Assembly: GCF_030014955.1 (NCBI RefSeq)
Contig: NZ_JAGRPV010000001.1
Span: forward strand, 7,192,001 to 7,256,000
DNA: 64,000 nt
From: Cohnella hashimotonis
Lineage (GTDB): Bacteria > Bacillota > Bacilli > Paenibacillales > Paenibacillaceae
Direction: 5' to 3'
Below the pieces are notes generated by a model. It ran no database searches and was not told the origin of the DNA. It saw only the letters and a list, made by a program, of their open reading frames with translations. A program made the translations under genes and the position numbers. Of this stretch, positions 1 through 9,204 are shown in pieces (the stretch's first letter is position 1; every line of letters begins with the position of its first letter).

Positions 1-78
1 GACGGGGTGTCCGAGCGCGCTCAAACAGTCGAAGCGCATCTGGTCCACGGTGATCAGCAGCAGGTTGGGCGGGTTCAT
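1..78 (-). CDS. Sulfatase, N-terminal fragment (cut by window edge)
   Basis: Only the first 26 codons lie in the window. They read MNPPNLLLITVDQMRFDCLS and continue to the edge, which is the typical opening of type I (formylglycine-dependent) sulfatases: a beta-strand ending in the metal-binding Asp (here TVDQMR). The catalytic Cys/Ser motif lies outside the window. The ATG is preceded by a good GAGAGGAG ribosome site. It lies 61 bp downstream of the alpha-L-fucosidase on the same strand, so the two are probably co-transcribed. Substrate cannot be read from this fragment; context suggests a sulfated glycan. Confidence 0.75.
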   Translation of the reverse strand, partial: MNPPNLLLITVDQMRFDCLSALGHPV

Positions 79-139
79 GAACGAAGCTCCTCTCATTAGG
101 AAAACGGATGGATGGGATGGAAGCGAAAAATCCCTATCC

Positions 140-1588
140 TCACATGGAGAACAGGGCGGCTTCGCCGGCTTTATAAACTTCGAACGCCGAGATCGTCGGT
201 TGATAGCGGGACTCGTCGATGAGCAGCCGCAGCTTGCGCGCGCTCGTCGCGGCCACGCGGCAGATCCGCTTAGCGCCGATGACCGTGCCTTCGGCGAGCG
301 GCTGCCAGCCGCCTTCGCGCCAGGCGTCCAGGCGGAAGCGCTCGACGCGCTGGCCCTCGCGGATCTGCTCGCGCAGCACGATGCGGTCGAAGCTGCGATC
401 GGCGCCCAGATCGATCTCGAGCGCGGCTTGCTCGGTGCCTTCGGGCGGGCACCAGTACGTATCGGTCCTGCCGTCGGCCGCGCGGGAGGCGCCATGCTCG
501 GGATCGGATTCGGCGGATGCCGTCGCGATCGCGCCGGCCGCCAGGTCGTCGCCGTAGGCGGCCGCAAGCCATGCGCCGAGCTCGGCGAGATGCGCGGCGT
601 CGCGCTCGTGAACGAGGCCGCGGCGGTCGGGCGGGATGTTGAGAAGGAAGGATGCGTTGCCGCCGACCGTCCGCTCGTACAGGTCCGCGAGCTGCGCCAG
701 CGTCAGCACGCGGTCGTCTTCGGCGGCATGGTAGAACCAGCCCGGCCGGATCGAGGTGTTGACCTCCGCGGGATACCAGACCGCCTCATCCGCCAGGGCG
801 AGCACGGCGCGGCTGCCGAGGTCGTCGTCCTCGGTGTTGACGCGAGTCGCGAAGGCGCCGCCGTCGTCTTCCTGCTGCGACTTGGCCTGGATCTTCTCGT
901 TGTCCCGCATCGATGCGGGGACGACGCTCCATTCGGACGGCCGAGTGTGGCCGGCTTCGTTGCCGCACCAGCGCACGTCCGGTCCGCAGACGGAGATGAC
1001 CGCGCCGGGCTGCAGCTCGCGGATCAAGGCATAGTAGGCGTCCCAGTCATAAACCTGGCGCTTGCCGTTGGGCCCCTCGCCGCACGCGCCGTCGAACCAG
1101 ACGCAGAACACCTCGCCGTAACCGGTGAGGAGCTCTCGAAGCTGGTTCAGGAAATAGGCGTTGTAGGCGGGCGAATCGCCGTACGAAGCTTCATGGCGGT
1201 CCCACGGCGACAGGTAAACGCCGAACTGGAGCCCCTCCTCGCGGCAGGCGTCCGCGACTTCGCGCACGAGATCGCCGCCGCCGTCGCGCCAGGGGCTGCG
1301 CCGCACGGAGTGTTCGGTGCAAGCGCTCGGCCACAGGCAGAAGCCGTCATGGTGCTTGCAGGTCAGGATGAGACCCTTCATGCCGGCGGACTTAACGGCG
1401 CGCGCCCACTGCCTGGCGTCAAGCGCGGAGGGGTCGAACAGCGACGGGGCCTCGGTGCCGTCTCCCCACTCCCTGTCCGTGAACGTGTTCATGGAGAAGT
1501 GTATGAAGGCATAAAACTCCAATTCTTGCCATGCGAGTTGCCTAGTCGAAGGCCGAACCTGCGCGGCCTGGACAGCGGATACGGGCAT
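140..1588 (-). CDS. Alpha-L-fucosidase, GH29, with C-terminal discoidin-like domain
   Basis: 482 residues. Residues ~15-345 match the GH29 fucosidase barrel: FIHFSMNTFTDREWGDG near the N-terminus, the CKHHDGFCLW segment (~77-86) and VWFDGACGEG, where Asp166 is the expected nucleophile. Residues ~360-475 resemble an F5/8-type C (discoidin) carbohydrate-binding domain (SRAADGRTDTYWCPPEG). No signal peptide is seen, so it probably acts in the cytoplasm on imported oligosaccharides. It starts at ATG with GAGAGGAG upstream. It sits between the GH35 gene and the sulfatase and probably releases terminal L-fucose before or alongside galactosidase action. Confidence 0.92.
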   Translation of the reverse strand: MPVSAVQAAQVRPSTRQLAWQELEFYAFIHFSMNTFTDREWGDGTEAPSLFDPSALDARQWARAVKSAGMKGLILTCKHHDGFCLWPSACTEHSVRRSPWRDGGGDLVREVADACREEGLQFGVYLSPWDRHEASYGDSPAYNAYFLNQLRELLTGYGEVFCVWFDGACGEGPNGKRQVYDWDAYYALIRELQPGAVISVCGPDVRWCGNEAGHTRPSEWSVVPASMRDNEKIQAKSQQEDDGGAFATRVNTEDDDLGSRAVLALADEAVWYPAEVNTSIRPGWFYHAAEDDRVLTLAQLADLYERTVGGNASFLLNIPPDRRGLVHERDAAHLAELGAWLAAAYGDDLAAGAIATASAESDPEHGASRAADGRTDTYWCPPEGTEQAALEIDLGADRSFDRIVLREQIREGQRVERFRLDAWREGGWQPLAEGTVIGAKRICRVAATSARKLRLLIDESRYQPTISAFEVYKAGEAALFSM

Positions 1589-1728
1589 CTGATGCTGCTC
1601 CTCTCATGGTTGGATTGGATTGCGGGTGATCCGTGAACGTGCGCGGTTGGTTTCTAGTTGAGACTTCTCTGCGGAGAGCCGCAGCGTCGGGCTATGGTAA
1701 TGTTTCTGGTTGAGTTTAGCGATGAAAA

Positions 1729-1920
1729 TAGCGCAATTTTTCCAATTTTGCGCTATGCGCGTGTACTGCCGCGAACGGCAGGTTTCGGCAACGCGGTCGG
1801 AGGGCGATTGGCCTCAGATTAGCGCAATTTTGCGCTATGCGCCGTGTGCTGCCGCGGACGACAGCCTTCGGCGACGCGGTCGGCGGGCGATTGGCCTCAG
1901 CATAGCGCGATTTTGCGCTA
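1729..1920. repeat. Palindrome array A (3 clear units, ~83 bp spacing)
   Basis: The 422-bp gap between GH35 and GH29 holds three palindromes with arms TAGCGCAA/TTGCGCTA: 1729-1755, 1820-1837 (TAGCGCAATTTTGCGCTA) and 1903-1920 (one arm mutated to GCGCGA). Right-arm ends are 82 and 83 bp apart. The first copy has a 9-bp AATTTT duplication in its centre. The ~65 bp between palindromes is also conserved (GGGCGATTGGCCTCAG precedes copies 2 and 3). A degenerate fourth copy may lie near 1990. No gene is seen here; the GH29 promoter must lie in 1589-1700. Confidence 0.85.
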
Positions 1921-2010
1921 TGCGCCGTGTACCGCCGCGGAAGGCAGGCTTCGGGCGCCCACGCCGCCTCTGTCTCGGCTCTCAGCGCCTTGGCAGCCCG
2001 CGCCCCAACC

Positions 2011-3795
2011 CTAGCCCAAATCCGCTCGGTCCGTCAGCGTCGCGACGGGGGCGACCGTGCCATGCAGCTCGAACACGACGATCTCGTTGTCCCCCTCGCG
2101 CAGGAGCGGCGCGGGCACGTACAGCGTGCGTGTCGGCCCCGCCTCCCAGTAGCGGCCCAGGTTGAAGCCGTTCAGGAACGCCTGCCCCTTGGTCCAGCCG
2201 TCGAGGCGCAGGAACGTGTCCGCGCGCTCTTCAACGCGGAACATGCCGCGGTAAAAGGTCGGCTGCGATTGCAGCTGCGACGGGCGAACGGGCTCAACCG
2301 ATCCGTCCGAAGCGTCGACGCCGATATCGCCGAACGTCAGCCCGCCCAATTCCGCCAGCGGCAGGCAGCGAATCTCCCAGTCATACAGAAACTGATTGCC
2401 CAGCCGCACGCCGCAGGTGATGCCCTTCGGATCGCGCAGCAGCGGGCCGTAGTTGACGCGCCCCATGTTCTCGACGAGGATGTCGATCCGCACGCCCGCA
2501 GCAGGCACTTCCAGCGGGATGCCCGCCGGCGCCCAGCGCTCCACGGCCCCCACATAGACGCCGTCCGCGAACACGAGCGCACGGTCGCGCACCTCCTGCA
2601 GGATGAGCTCCATGCCGCTGCGCGGCCCCGTTACCTGCACCGTGTACAAGATAAACCCGTACGCCTGCCCAAGCTTCTCCATCGGCTCCGGGCACGGCCG
2701 TCGCACGGGCGTCGACAGCGCATCCAGCTGCGCGAACAGCGGCGCGGCCCCCGTCATCGCCACTTCGCCGTACGCCCGTTTCGGCAGCGGCTCCGGCAGC
2801 TCAAGCGGTGGCAGCTCGACATAACGCGCCAGCACCTCGCGCGTCGCATAAAACTTCGCTGTCGGCTCGCCGCATTCGCTCAGCAGCGTGTCGTAGTCGT
2901 AGCTGCCCACGGTCGGCTCATACCTCGCGATATGGTTGGCTCCGTTCAGGAAGCCGAAGTTCGTCCCGCCGTGAAACATGTAGAAGTTGACCGAAGCGCC
3001 CTCGCCCAGCATCTCCTCCAGCGTCTCCGCTACCTCGGAAGCCGGGCGAGACTGATGCGGCTCCATCCAGTGGTCGAACCAGCCGTTCCAGAACTCCATG
3101 CACATGAGCGGCCCCTCAGGTTGATACTCGCGCAGCTTGGCGAACGCCTCCGCCGCGCGCGAGCCGAAGTTGACCGTCGCGAGCACGCCGTCGATCATGC
3201 CGCCCTGGAGCATATGGTCCTCGGGCCCGTCCGACGTGAACAGCAGCACGTCCATGCCTCGCGCGATCATCCCGTCCCGCACGTATTCGAGATACTGCTT
3301 GTCGTTGCCGTAGCTGCCGTATTCGTTCTCGATCTGCAGCGCGACGATCGGACCGCCGTTCGTGCAGAGCAGCGGGCGCAGCCGCGGCAGCAGCTCGTCG
3401 AAGTAGGCGTCCACTTTGGCCAGGTACGCTTTGTCGTAGCAGCGCAGCCGCATGTTGTCGTCCGCGAGCAGCCAGGCCGGCAGCCCGCCGAACTCCCACT
3501 CCGCGCAAATATAAGGGCTCGGCCGCACGATGACGTGCAGCCCCAGCTCGCCGGCAAGCCGGACAAACGACTCAAGGTCCGCGATGCCATCGAAGACGAA
3601 GCGTCCTTCTTCTGGCTCGTGGACGTTCCAAGCGACGTATGTCTCGACCGTATTTAGCCCACACGCCTTGAGCTTAAGAAGCCGGTCCCGCCAATATTCG
3701 GGCACGACCCGGAAGTAATGGATCGCGCCGGACAGCAGTCTGACCGGACGGCCCTCGTACGCGAACTGATTGCCCGATACTGTAAATGTCGCCAT
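2011..3795 (-). CDS. Beta-galactosidase, GH35
   Basis: 594 residues, the usual length of a compact bacterial GH35. The barrel begins at residue ~10 (LSGAIHYFRV) and carries LNTVETYVAWNVHEPEEG, the acid/base motif QIENEYGSYG (Glu158) and the nucleophile motif MCMEFWNGWFDHW (Glu234). The C-terminal third contains the jelly-roll region expected of the family. There is no signal peptide, so it is probably cytoplasmic and releases galactose from imported oligosaccharides. It lies 47 bp downstream of the permease genes on the same strand, consistent with one operon. Confidence 0.93.
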   Translation of the reverse strand: MATFTVSGNQFAYEGRPVRLLSGAIHYFRVVPEYWRDRLLKLKACGLNTVETYVAWNVHEPEEGRFVFDGIADLESFVRLAGELGLHVIVRPSPYICAEWEFGGLPAWLLADDNMRLRCYDKAYLAKVDAYFDELLPRLRPLLCTNGGPIVALQIENEYGSYGNDKQYLEYVRDGMIARGMDVLLFTSDGPEDHMLQGGMIDGVLATVNFGSRAAEAFAKLREYQPEGPLMCMEFWNGWFDHWMEPHQSRPASEVAETLEEMLGEGASVNFYMFHGGTNFGFLNGANHIARYEPTVGSYDYDTLLSECGEPTAKFYATREVLARYVELPPLELPEPLPKRAYGEVAMTGAAPLFAQLDALSTPVRRPCPEPMEKLGQAYGFILYTVQVTGPRSGMELILQEVRDRALVFADGVYVGAVERWAPAGIPLEVPAAGVRIDILVENMGRVNYGPLLRDPKGITCGVRLGNQFLYDWEIRCLPLAELGGLTFGDIGVDASDGSVEPVRPSQLQSQPTFYRGMFRVEERADTFLRLDGWTKGQAFLNGFNLGRYWEAGPTRTLYVPAPLLREGDNEIVVFELHGTVAPVATLTDRADLG

Positions 3796-3842
3796 CGTAC
3801 ACCTCTTTCATTTCCCATAATCACGATCTTCCCCGCCGCGAA

Positions 3843-4739
3843 TCAGCCCTTGACGCCTCCCATCATCATACCTTCCGTCAGCTTTTTCTGCAGCAGGCCG
3901 TAGACGATGACCGTCGGGATGAGCACGATGACGAGCGCGGCGAACAAGGAGCCCCAGTCGGTCGCGAACTGCTGAATCTGCATCAGGTTGGAGAGGCCGA
4001 TCGGCACCGTCTTCTTGGCGTCGTCGGTGATGAGCGTCATGGCGAGCACGTACTCATTCCAGAAGTCGAAAAAGCTGAACACGAACAAGGTAATGATCGC
4101 AGGGCGCGTCATCGGCAGAATAACCTTGAACAGGGTGCCGAAGTAGCCGCAGCCGTCGATCATCGCAGCCTCCTCGAAGTCGTGCGGGATCGCCTTCATG
4201 AAGCCGGTCATCAGGTAGACGGCGAAAGGCAGCGTGCCCGTCGCGTAGACCGCGCTGAGCCAGAAACGGCTGTCGAGCATGTGCATCTGGTTCATCAGGA
4301 TGAACAGCGGCACGATGATGTAGACGCTCCCGATGAACAGTCCGGCCATATAGAAGTTGGTCAGAAACGCGCGCCCCCGGAACCGCATGCGGCCGAGCAC
4401 GTAGGCGGTCGGCATGGCGGCCAGCAGCAGGATCGCGATCGACAGGATGACGACGAACGCCGAATTGAACATATAGTCGCCGATGCGCGCGGCCTTGAAG
4501 GCCCGGGAGTAGTTATCCCATTGCAGCGAGGTCGGCAGGCTCCAGGGGCTCTCCATGACCTCCTCGTTCGTCTTGAAGGAGGCGAGAACGTTCCACAGGA
4601 TCGGATACACGACGGCGAGCGCCTGGACGATCAGGAAGATGCGCAACAGGAGCCGTCCGAAGGAGAAGCCCGGCTTGCGCGGCTGCGCCAAGGAAGTAGG
4701 AGATGCAGGCGATGCAGGGGAAACGGAGTAGCCGGCCAT
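3843..4739 (-). CDS. Carbohydrate ABC transporter permease (MalG/AraQ type)
   Basis: 298 residues with six predicted membrane segments after a Pro/Ser-rich cytoplasmic leader of ~25 residues. The EAA loop that docks the ATPase is visible as FEEAAMIDGCGYFGTLF (~residue 195-212). It would form the inner-membrane pore with the preceding gene. Its ATG directly follows the upstream stop (TAAATG), and the ribosome site AAAGGGGG lies inside the upstream gene, so translation is probably coupled. Substrate is inferred from the neighbouring GH35 and GH29 genes. Confidence 0.93.
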   Translation of the reverse strand: MAGYSVSPASPASPTSLAQPRKPGFSFGRLLLRIFLIVQALAVVYPILWNVLASFKTNEEVMESPWSLPTSLQWDNYSRAFKAARIGDYMFNSAFVVILSIAILLLAAMPTAYVLGRMRFRGRAFLTNFYMAGLFIGSVYIIVPLFILMNQMHMLDSRFWLSAVYATGTLPFAVYLMTGFMKAIPHDFEEAAMIDGCGYFGTLFKVILPMTRPAIITLFVFSFFDFWNEYVLAMTLITDDAKKTVPIGLSNLMQIQQFATDWGSLFAALVIVLIPTVIVYGLLQKKLTEGMMMGGVKG

Positions 4740-5624
4740 TTAGTGGGACCCCCTTTGCGTCAGGCGATTGCTGATGAAGGCCAGCAGGATCGAGACGACG
4801 AAGATGAATACGCCGATCGCCATCGCATAGCCGAAGTTGGAGTTGGTGAACGCCTGCCCGTACAGGTAGGTCATGACGACCTCCGAATGCCGGTCCGGAC
4901 CGCCCGCCGTCATGACGGCGACGAGGACGAAGCTGATCGTGAGCACGCCGTTGATGCTGAAAATGATCGTCACGCGAATGATCTCCCAGAGCATCGGGAC
5001 GGTGATGTGAAAAAATTTCTGGAACGCCGTCGCGCCGTCGATCGAGGCCGCCTCGTACAGGTCGGGCGAGATGCTGTCGATGCCCGCCATGTACATAACC
5101 ATGTAGTAGCCGGCCGCCTGCCAGACGAGCGTGACCGCGAGCGCCCACAGCACCGTTCGTTGATCGCCGAGCCAGGGCAGCGCCCAGTCGCCGAGGCCCA
5201 GCATTTCGAGGCCCGAATTGACGAAGCCCATCGTCGGGTGGTAGATAAACGACCAAAGGATCGCGATGACGACGAACGAGAGGATGCTGGGAAAGAAAAA
5301 GACCGTGCGGTAGAAACCTCGCTCGCGCAGCTTGCTCTGCGTGAGGATCGAAGCGTTGACGAGCGCGATGAGCAAGGTGACGACCGGGACGACCAGCATG
5401 AGCAGCCCCGTGTTGCGGACCGACAGCAGGAATGCGTCGTCATGGAACATATCCCGGAAGTTCTGCAGCCCGATAAACTTCGGCTTGTCGGCCACGCCGG
5501 TCCAGAGGTACAGCGACTTCTGGAACACCTGCACGGCCGGATATACTTTGAACAGGAGGTACATCGCGAGCCCCGGGAGAAGGCAGGCGGCGATGAACCA
5601 GCCACGTCTTGTTTTCATCGTCAT
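4740..5624 (-). CDS. Carbohydrate ABC transporter permease (MalF/UgpA type)
   Basis: 294 residues from the chosen ATG, with six membrane segments and the EAA loop LYEAASIDGATAFQKFFHI (~residue 205-223). It pairs with the MalG-type permease immediately downstream and the binding protein upstream. A TTG at 5630 is in frame, but the ATG at 5624 is better spaced from AAGGGG. No ATP-binding subunit is encoded nearby, as is common for Bacillota sugar importers that share an MsmX-type ATPase. Confidence 0.93.
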   Translation of the reverse strand: MTMKTRRGWFIAACLLPGLAMYLLFKVYPAVQVFQKSLYLWTGVADKPKFIGLQNFRDMFHDDAFLLSVRNTGLLMLVVPVVTLLIALVNASILTQSKLRERGFYRTVFFFPSILSFVVIAILWSFIYHPTMGFVNSGLEMLGLGDWALPWLGDQRTVLWALAVTLVWQAAGYYMVMYMAGIDSISPDLYEAASIDGATAFQKFFHITVPMLWEIIRVTIIFSINGVLTISFVLVAVMTAGGPDRHSEVVMTYLYGQAFTNSNFGYAMAIGVFIFVVSILLAFISNRLTQRGSH

Positions 5625-5725
5625 GTCCAAATCCCCTTCCTGTCTGCCCCCAAGAACGGGGAAAGCCCGCCGGTCATGCGCGGCAGGCCTTCCGCTTCTT
5701 CAGGAGTCCGTTGTGCCGGGCGAGG

Positions 5726-7192
5726 TCATTCGCCGCCGCTGGCCTTGAGCTCCTTCTGAATGTCCTCGTAGATCTTGAACAGCTTGTCGCCGTACTGCTC
5801 GATGGTCATCTGCTTGTTCATGATGGAAGAGATCGGCTTGTAAACTTCGTCGGACGGGTTGTACTTGCTGCCCTTGGCGACGGCTTTGAACGTGCCGTTC
5901 ACGGCGACCATGCCGCCGTCGACGGCTTTGTAGACATTGTAGGTCGTCTCGGAAAGGAAAGCCTTGCCCAGGTCCGGCGCGCCTTTGACGGCGAGCACGC
6001 CTTTGGAAGTCTCCGCGTTCAGTTGGACGCTCTTGTCCGAGTACAGGTAACGCAGGAATTCCTTGGCCAGCTCGGGGTTCTTCGCCTTGGCCGGGATCGC
6101 GATCTGCTCGACGTTCGTCATCGCGAGCGGCGGCTGGCCGGCTTGGCCCGACGGCACGCCGAGGAAGCCGAACTGGAAGCCGTCTTCGCGCGGCGCGTCC
6201 TTCATCTCGTCCTCGAACCACGTGCCGTTCGGGATGAACATCGCTTTGCCTTGCAGGAACGACGTCTGCGCCTGCGTATGATTCAGCGCGACCGTGCCCT
6301 TCATGAGGGCGTTGTCGTCCGTCGCGATGCGCTCGAGGATGCCCCATACTTTCTTGAACGTCTCGCTCTTCCAGAACTGCGGATCGTAGTTGAAAAATTG
6401 GTCAAGCGCTTCTTGCCCGCCGTAGCTGTAGATGGACGGAACGATGATCTGCTCCAGGTAGCCCGGATAAAGGCCCTGGTAGGTGAACAGCGCGCGACCG
6501 TTTTCCTTGGCCGTGGCGTTCGCGGCGAAGAAGTCGTCCCACGTCTTCGGCAGCTCGATGCCCTTCTTGTCGACAAGGTCCTTGTTATACCAGAAGCCCA
6601 GCACGCCGAAGTTGTACGGCGCGAGGTACACCTTGCCGTCGCCGTACGGCGACATGGCGCGGGATTCAAGCACGCCCGGGAGAATCTTGTCCTTCAGCGG
6701 CGCTCCGCCGTCCGCGGCCGGCTCGTTGAACAGATCGGTCAGGTCGAGGAGCGCGTTGTCCTTGATCAGGCCGTTGAGGAACGGCACGTTGTCGCCGCCC
6801 GCCATGTACAGGAAGTCGGGCGGATTGCCGGCGACCGCCTTGGGGCGGACGAGCTCGGCGATCTTCGGACTCGCGGTGATGTTGATCTTGGTGCCGGGAT
6901 AGTCCTTCATGAAGTCTTCGGCGATCCTGTCCCAGTACTCGCGGCCGTAACCGCCCTGGAAGACGGCGATGTTCAGTTCGGTATTCTCGAACGTCTTGGC
7001 GCCTGCCGCGCTCGGCGAAGCGGATGCATCGGCACTAGCGGATGCACTTGCATTTGACGATGCGCCGGCACTCGGCGAAGCTGCTCCGTTGGCGTTTCCG
7101 TTGCCGTCGTTGCCGTTCGAACCGCAGCCTGCCAGCATCGACACAGCCAGCGCAGACGCGCCGACGGCGGTCAACCATTTCTTTGGACTCAT
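5726..7192 (-). CDS. Sugar ABC transporter substrate-binding lipoprotein
   Basis: 488 residues. A lipoprotein signal peptide ends in the lipobox SMLAGC (Cys23), followed by an Asn/Ser/Ala-rich spacer to ~residue 70 that lifts the domain off the membrane. The mature part is a family 1 extracellular solute-binding protein (NTELNIAVFQGGYGREYWDR near its start). It is the first gene of the importer/GH35/GH29 run. The IS4-family element and two palindrome arrays now separate it from the YesM/YesN pair that probably controls it. The ligand is unknown; context suggests a galactose- and fucose-containing oligosaccharide. Confidence 0.92.
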   Translation of the reverse strand: MSPKKWLTAVGASALAVSMLAGCGSNGNDGNGNANGAASPSAGASSNASASASADASASPSAAGAKTFENTELNIAVFQGGYGREYWDRIAEDFMKDYPGTKINITASPKIAELVRPKAVAGNPPDFLYMAGGDNVPFLNGLIKDNALLDLTDLFNEPAADGGAPLKDKILPGVLESRAMSPYGDGKVYLAPYNFGVLGFWYNKDLVDKKGIELPKTWDDFFAANATAKENGRALFTYQGLYPGYLEQIIVPSIYSYGGQEALDQFFNYDPQFWKSETFKKVWGILERIATDDNALMKGTVALNHTQAQTSFLQGKAMFIPNGTWFEDEMKDAPREDGFQFGFLGVPSGQAGQPPLAMTNVEQIAIPAKAKNPELAKEFLRYLYSDKSVQLNAETSKGVLAVKGAPDLGKAFLSETTYNVYKAVDGGMVAVNGTFKAVAKGSKYNPSDEVYKPISSIMNKQMTIEQYGDKLFKIYEDIQKELKASGGE

Positions 7193-7354
7193 TTCTGGAC
7201 CCCCTCGGATGAGATGGCTTCATTATACGTGCATGGGGTCTGGCGCCATATGAACGATTCGAATGAGAAGCATGGAGAATATTATGGGATTCGCATGTAG
7301 CGTTTCATGACATGGAGATTTGCCTGAAAGCGCAATCTTAAAATCGTCCAGGTT

Positions 7355-7368
7355 TGCAACCGCTTAAA
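7355..7368. promoter_or_regulatory. cre/LacI-family-like operator
   Basis: TGCAACCGCTTAAA matches the catabolite-response consensus TGNAANCGNTTNCA at nine of ten specified positions. It lies ~160 bp upstream of the binding-protein start, far enough that it could act on an upstream promoter or as an activator site. A single match of this length can occur by chance, so this is only a candidate CcpA or LacI-family site. Confidence 0.25.
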
Positions 7369-7523
7369 GCTTACATTGGTTTGTCTTGGCTATGGCGGTC
7401 CGAAGCGTTGAACGCCGGGCATCGGGGGTGCCAGGGGCCGAAGCGGAAGCTAGGTGGAACGGAGCGGATGGGTCGCCGGTGTTCCTCGATGTGCCGCAGC
7501 CCGCAGCAGCTTCGGTCGAGCGG

Positions 7524-7733
7524 AACCGCACAAGAAATGTGCGGTTTGGGCACGTTGCTCGCGGTGGGCCTCGAGTAACTCGTCTTGGCTGCCTCCGTCG
7601 CACATGAGGTGAGGGGGAACCGCACAAATTTTGTGCGGTTCTGAGCGTTGCTCGCGGTTGGCCCTCAGTAACTCGCTTTCCCTGCCTCCACAGCAGGTGG
7701 TGTGGCGCGGAATCGCACAAAAATCGTGCGGTT
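7524..7733. repeat. Palindrome array B (3 units, 93-94 bp spacing)
   Basis: Three 23-bp palindromes with arms AACCGCACA/TGTGCGGTT lie at 7524-7546, 7618-7640 and 7711-7733; centres are 94 and 93 bp apart. The copy at 7618 is nearly perfect around AAATT. The intervening ~70 bp is also repeated (GTTGCTCGCGG...GTAACTCG...CTGCCTCC). The next unit would fall inside the insertion sequence that starts at 7786. No convincing gene is seen between 7193 and 7945 apart from the IS end. Confidence 0.88.
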
Positions 7734-7785
7734 TGGGCAAGGCACAGAGATTGGTTAGTTGGGCCATCTTCCTCATGCACATGTC

Positions 7786-7807
7786 TTGCACTAGCCTTGC
7801 ATAAACC
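7786..7807 (+). repeat. IS left terminal inverted repeat
   Basis: TTGCACTAGCCTTGCATAAA followed by CC; the first 17 bases are matched exactly in inverted orientation at 9334-9350. Confidence 0.88.
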
Positions 7808-7945
7808 CTGACATCCAACCAGCTCAAGTTGTAAAATGTATGAAAAATACGAATGATGTATATTTTTACATTCGCGATTTTGCTCGACAATGCGAAAAGA
7901 TTGAGCTCTACTTAGATGTAGACGTGAGTATCCATTTTCAGGAAT

Positions 7946-9190
7946 TTATGTCTTCTTTCGCGGCTTCCGTTTTCTTGGATTCGAATTTCTTTCTTTAATC
8001 CATCCAACGCGGCTTTCAGGGGGCGAGTCGCGCGTAGTTGGTTTGCTCGCTCGCTGTCGTCCCCGAGAATGACGGCTTGCTTCACGGTTCATCTCTTCAC
8101 ATAGCTCAGTCCATGCCCGCATCAAGTATGCGTTTACAGCCTGCAGCACTTTCCAAGTTCGCTGACGCCAACCTTGCTCTTCTTGAAGCTTTAGGAGGAG
8201 CAAGCTGCAGATCAAGGCGAGAAACAACTGGTTCCAAATCCCCTGCGCCTTGGTGCTGTACAGCTTCGTCAACTTCAGATGTTGCTTCATCCATTTGAAG
8301 TACAACTCGATCCACCAGCGACGGCGGTAAATATCCGCGATCTCCTCGGCCGTCAGATCGAAACGCGTGGTGGCCAGACGATAACGGCGCGCTTTGTCGT
8401 CGAGAAACTCAACCACCCGCAAAGCACCTTTCATACGCTTGGACCCGCGGCCGAGCCGAACGATGGCGTCTAGAAGGATCGGTGATGCATGAGGCACTTC
8501 CCTTTGTTCCAGCAGGGTTATGCTCATGTTATGGTTGATGCGCATCACGAAACGTACGTTGTCATGGACCCATTGGTCCATCGTCTCATACTTCACGTAG
8601 CCACGATCCATGACGTAGGTGAGATCGGGATCGGTGACCATCGATACGGCCACTTCCCGGTCGTCATAATTGCGCGTCGATGGAATCATATGATCCGGAT
8701 AGACCTCGTCGGGCGAAGCCGCTACGATTCGCAGGTGCATTTTTACACTGCTGTCGAACACGGAAAGCTTGGCGAAATCGTGTACCGAGTAAGGAACGTG
8801 AATCGACGTCGAATCAATGATGCCGAGCTTCCCAATCTTCTTGGAAATACCGCTTTTAGGCTCGACCGGACACTGGCGCTCCACGACCAACTGCGCGAAA
8901 AGTGTCTGAAAGAATTCCGTCGGAATCTCATTAAACTTACGACTGAGTTGAGAAGCGCTAATTTGCTTTAAATCCAGCGCCTGCTGCAAATAAGGGTTGG
9001 CACGCACTTGCATGGAAATCGCGTCGTAAGAGGGCCATTTGGCCATAACCGCAATCGCGAGCAGCCCCATCGTCTTAGCGACAGTAAGCTTTTTAGCACC
9101 GTGGTCGAAAAAGGAACACTTATGATCCATATCAAATGGAAGCAAAGAAAACAATTGCGATATGACGGTATTTTGAGTTATGATATCCAC
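7946..9190 (-). CDS. IS4-family DDE transposase
   Basis: 414 residues, apparently intact. The DDE catalytic core is visible: LGIIDSTSIHVP (first Asp), TYVMDRGYVKYE (second Asp) and YRRRWWIELYFKWMK, which fits the IS4 signature Y-x2-R-x3-E-x6-K containing the catalytic Glu. The C-terminus is very basic (NPRKRKPRKKT). The start is GTG with AGGAG six bases upstream. Composition is less GC-rich than the flanking genes, in keeping with acquisition. It should cut and paste the surrounding element using the inverted repeats at 7786 and 9350. Confidence 0.93.
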   Translation of the reverse strand: MDIITQNTVISQLFSLLPFDMDHKCSFFDHGAKKLTVAKTMGLLAIAVMAKWPSYDAISMQVRANPYLQQALDLKQISASQLSRKFNEIPTEFFQTLFAQLVVERQCPVEPKSGISKKIGKLGIIDSTSIHVPYSVHDFAKLSVFDSSVKMHLRIVAASPDEVYPDHMIPSTRNYDDREVAVSMVTDPDLTYVMDRGYVKYETMDQWVHDNVRFVMRINHNMSITLLEQREVPHASPILLDAIVRLGRGSKRMKGALRVVEFLDDKARRYRLATTRFDLTAEEIADIYRRRWWIELYFKWMKQHLKLTKLYSTKAQGIWNQLFLALICSLLLLKLQEEQGWRQRTWKVLQAVNAYLMRAWTELCEEMNREASRHSRGRQRASKPTTRDSPPESRVGWIKERNSNPRKRKPRKKT

Positions 9191-9204
9191 GCTGGTCTCC
9201 TAAG

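Noticed and set aside
3786-5759. Long plus-strand open frame (657 codons) opposite the permease genes
   Set aside because: High GC makes antisense frames open; the minus strand has clear permease domains, and this frame encodes only Arg/Asp/His-rich low-complexity sequence with no family resemblance.
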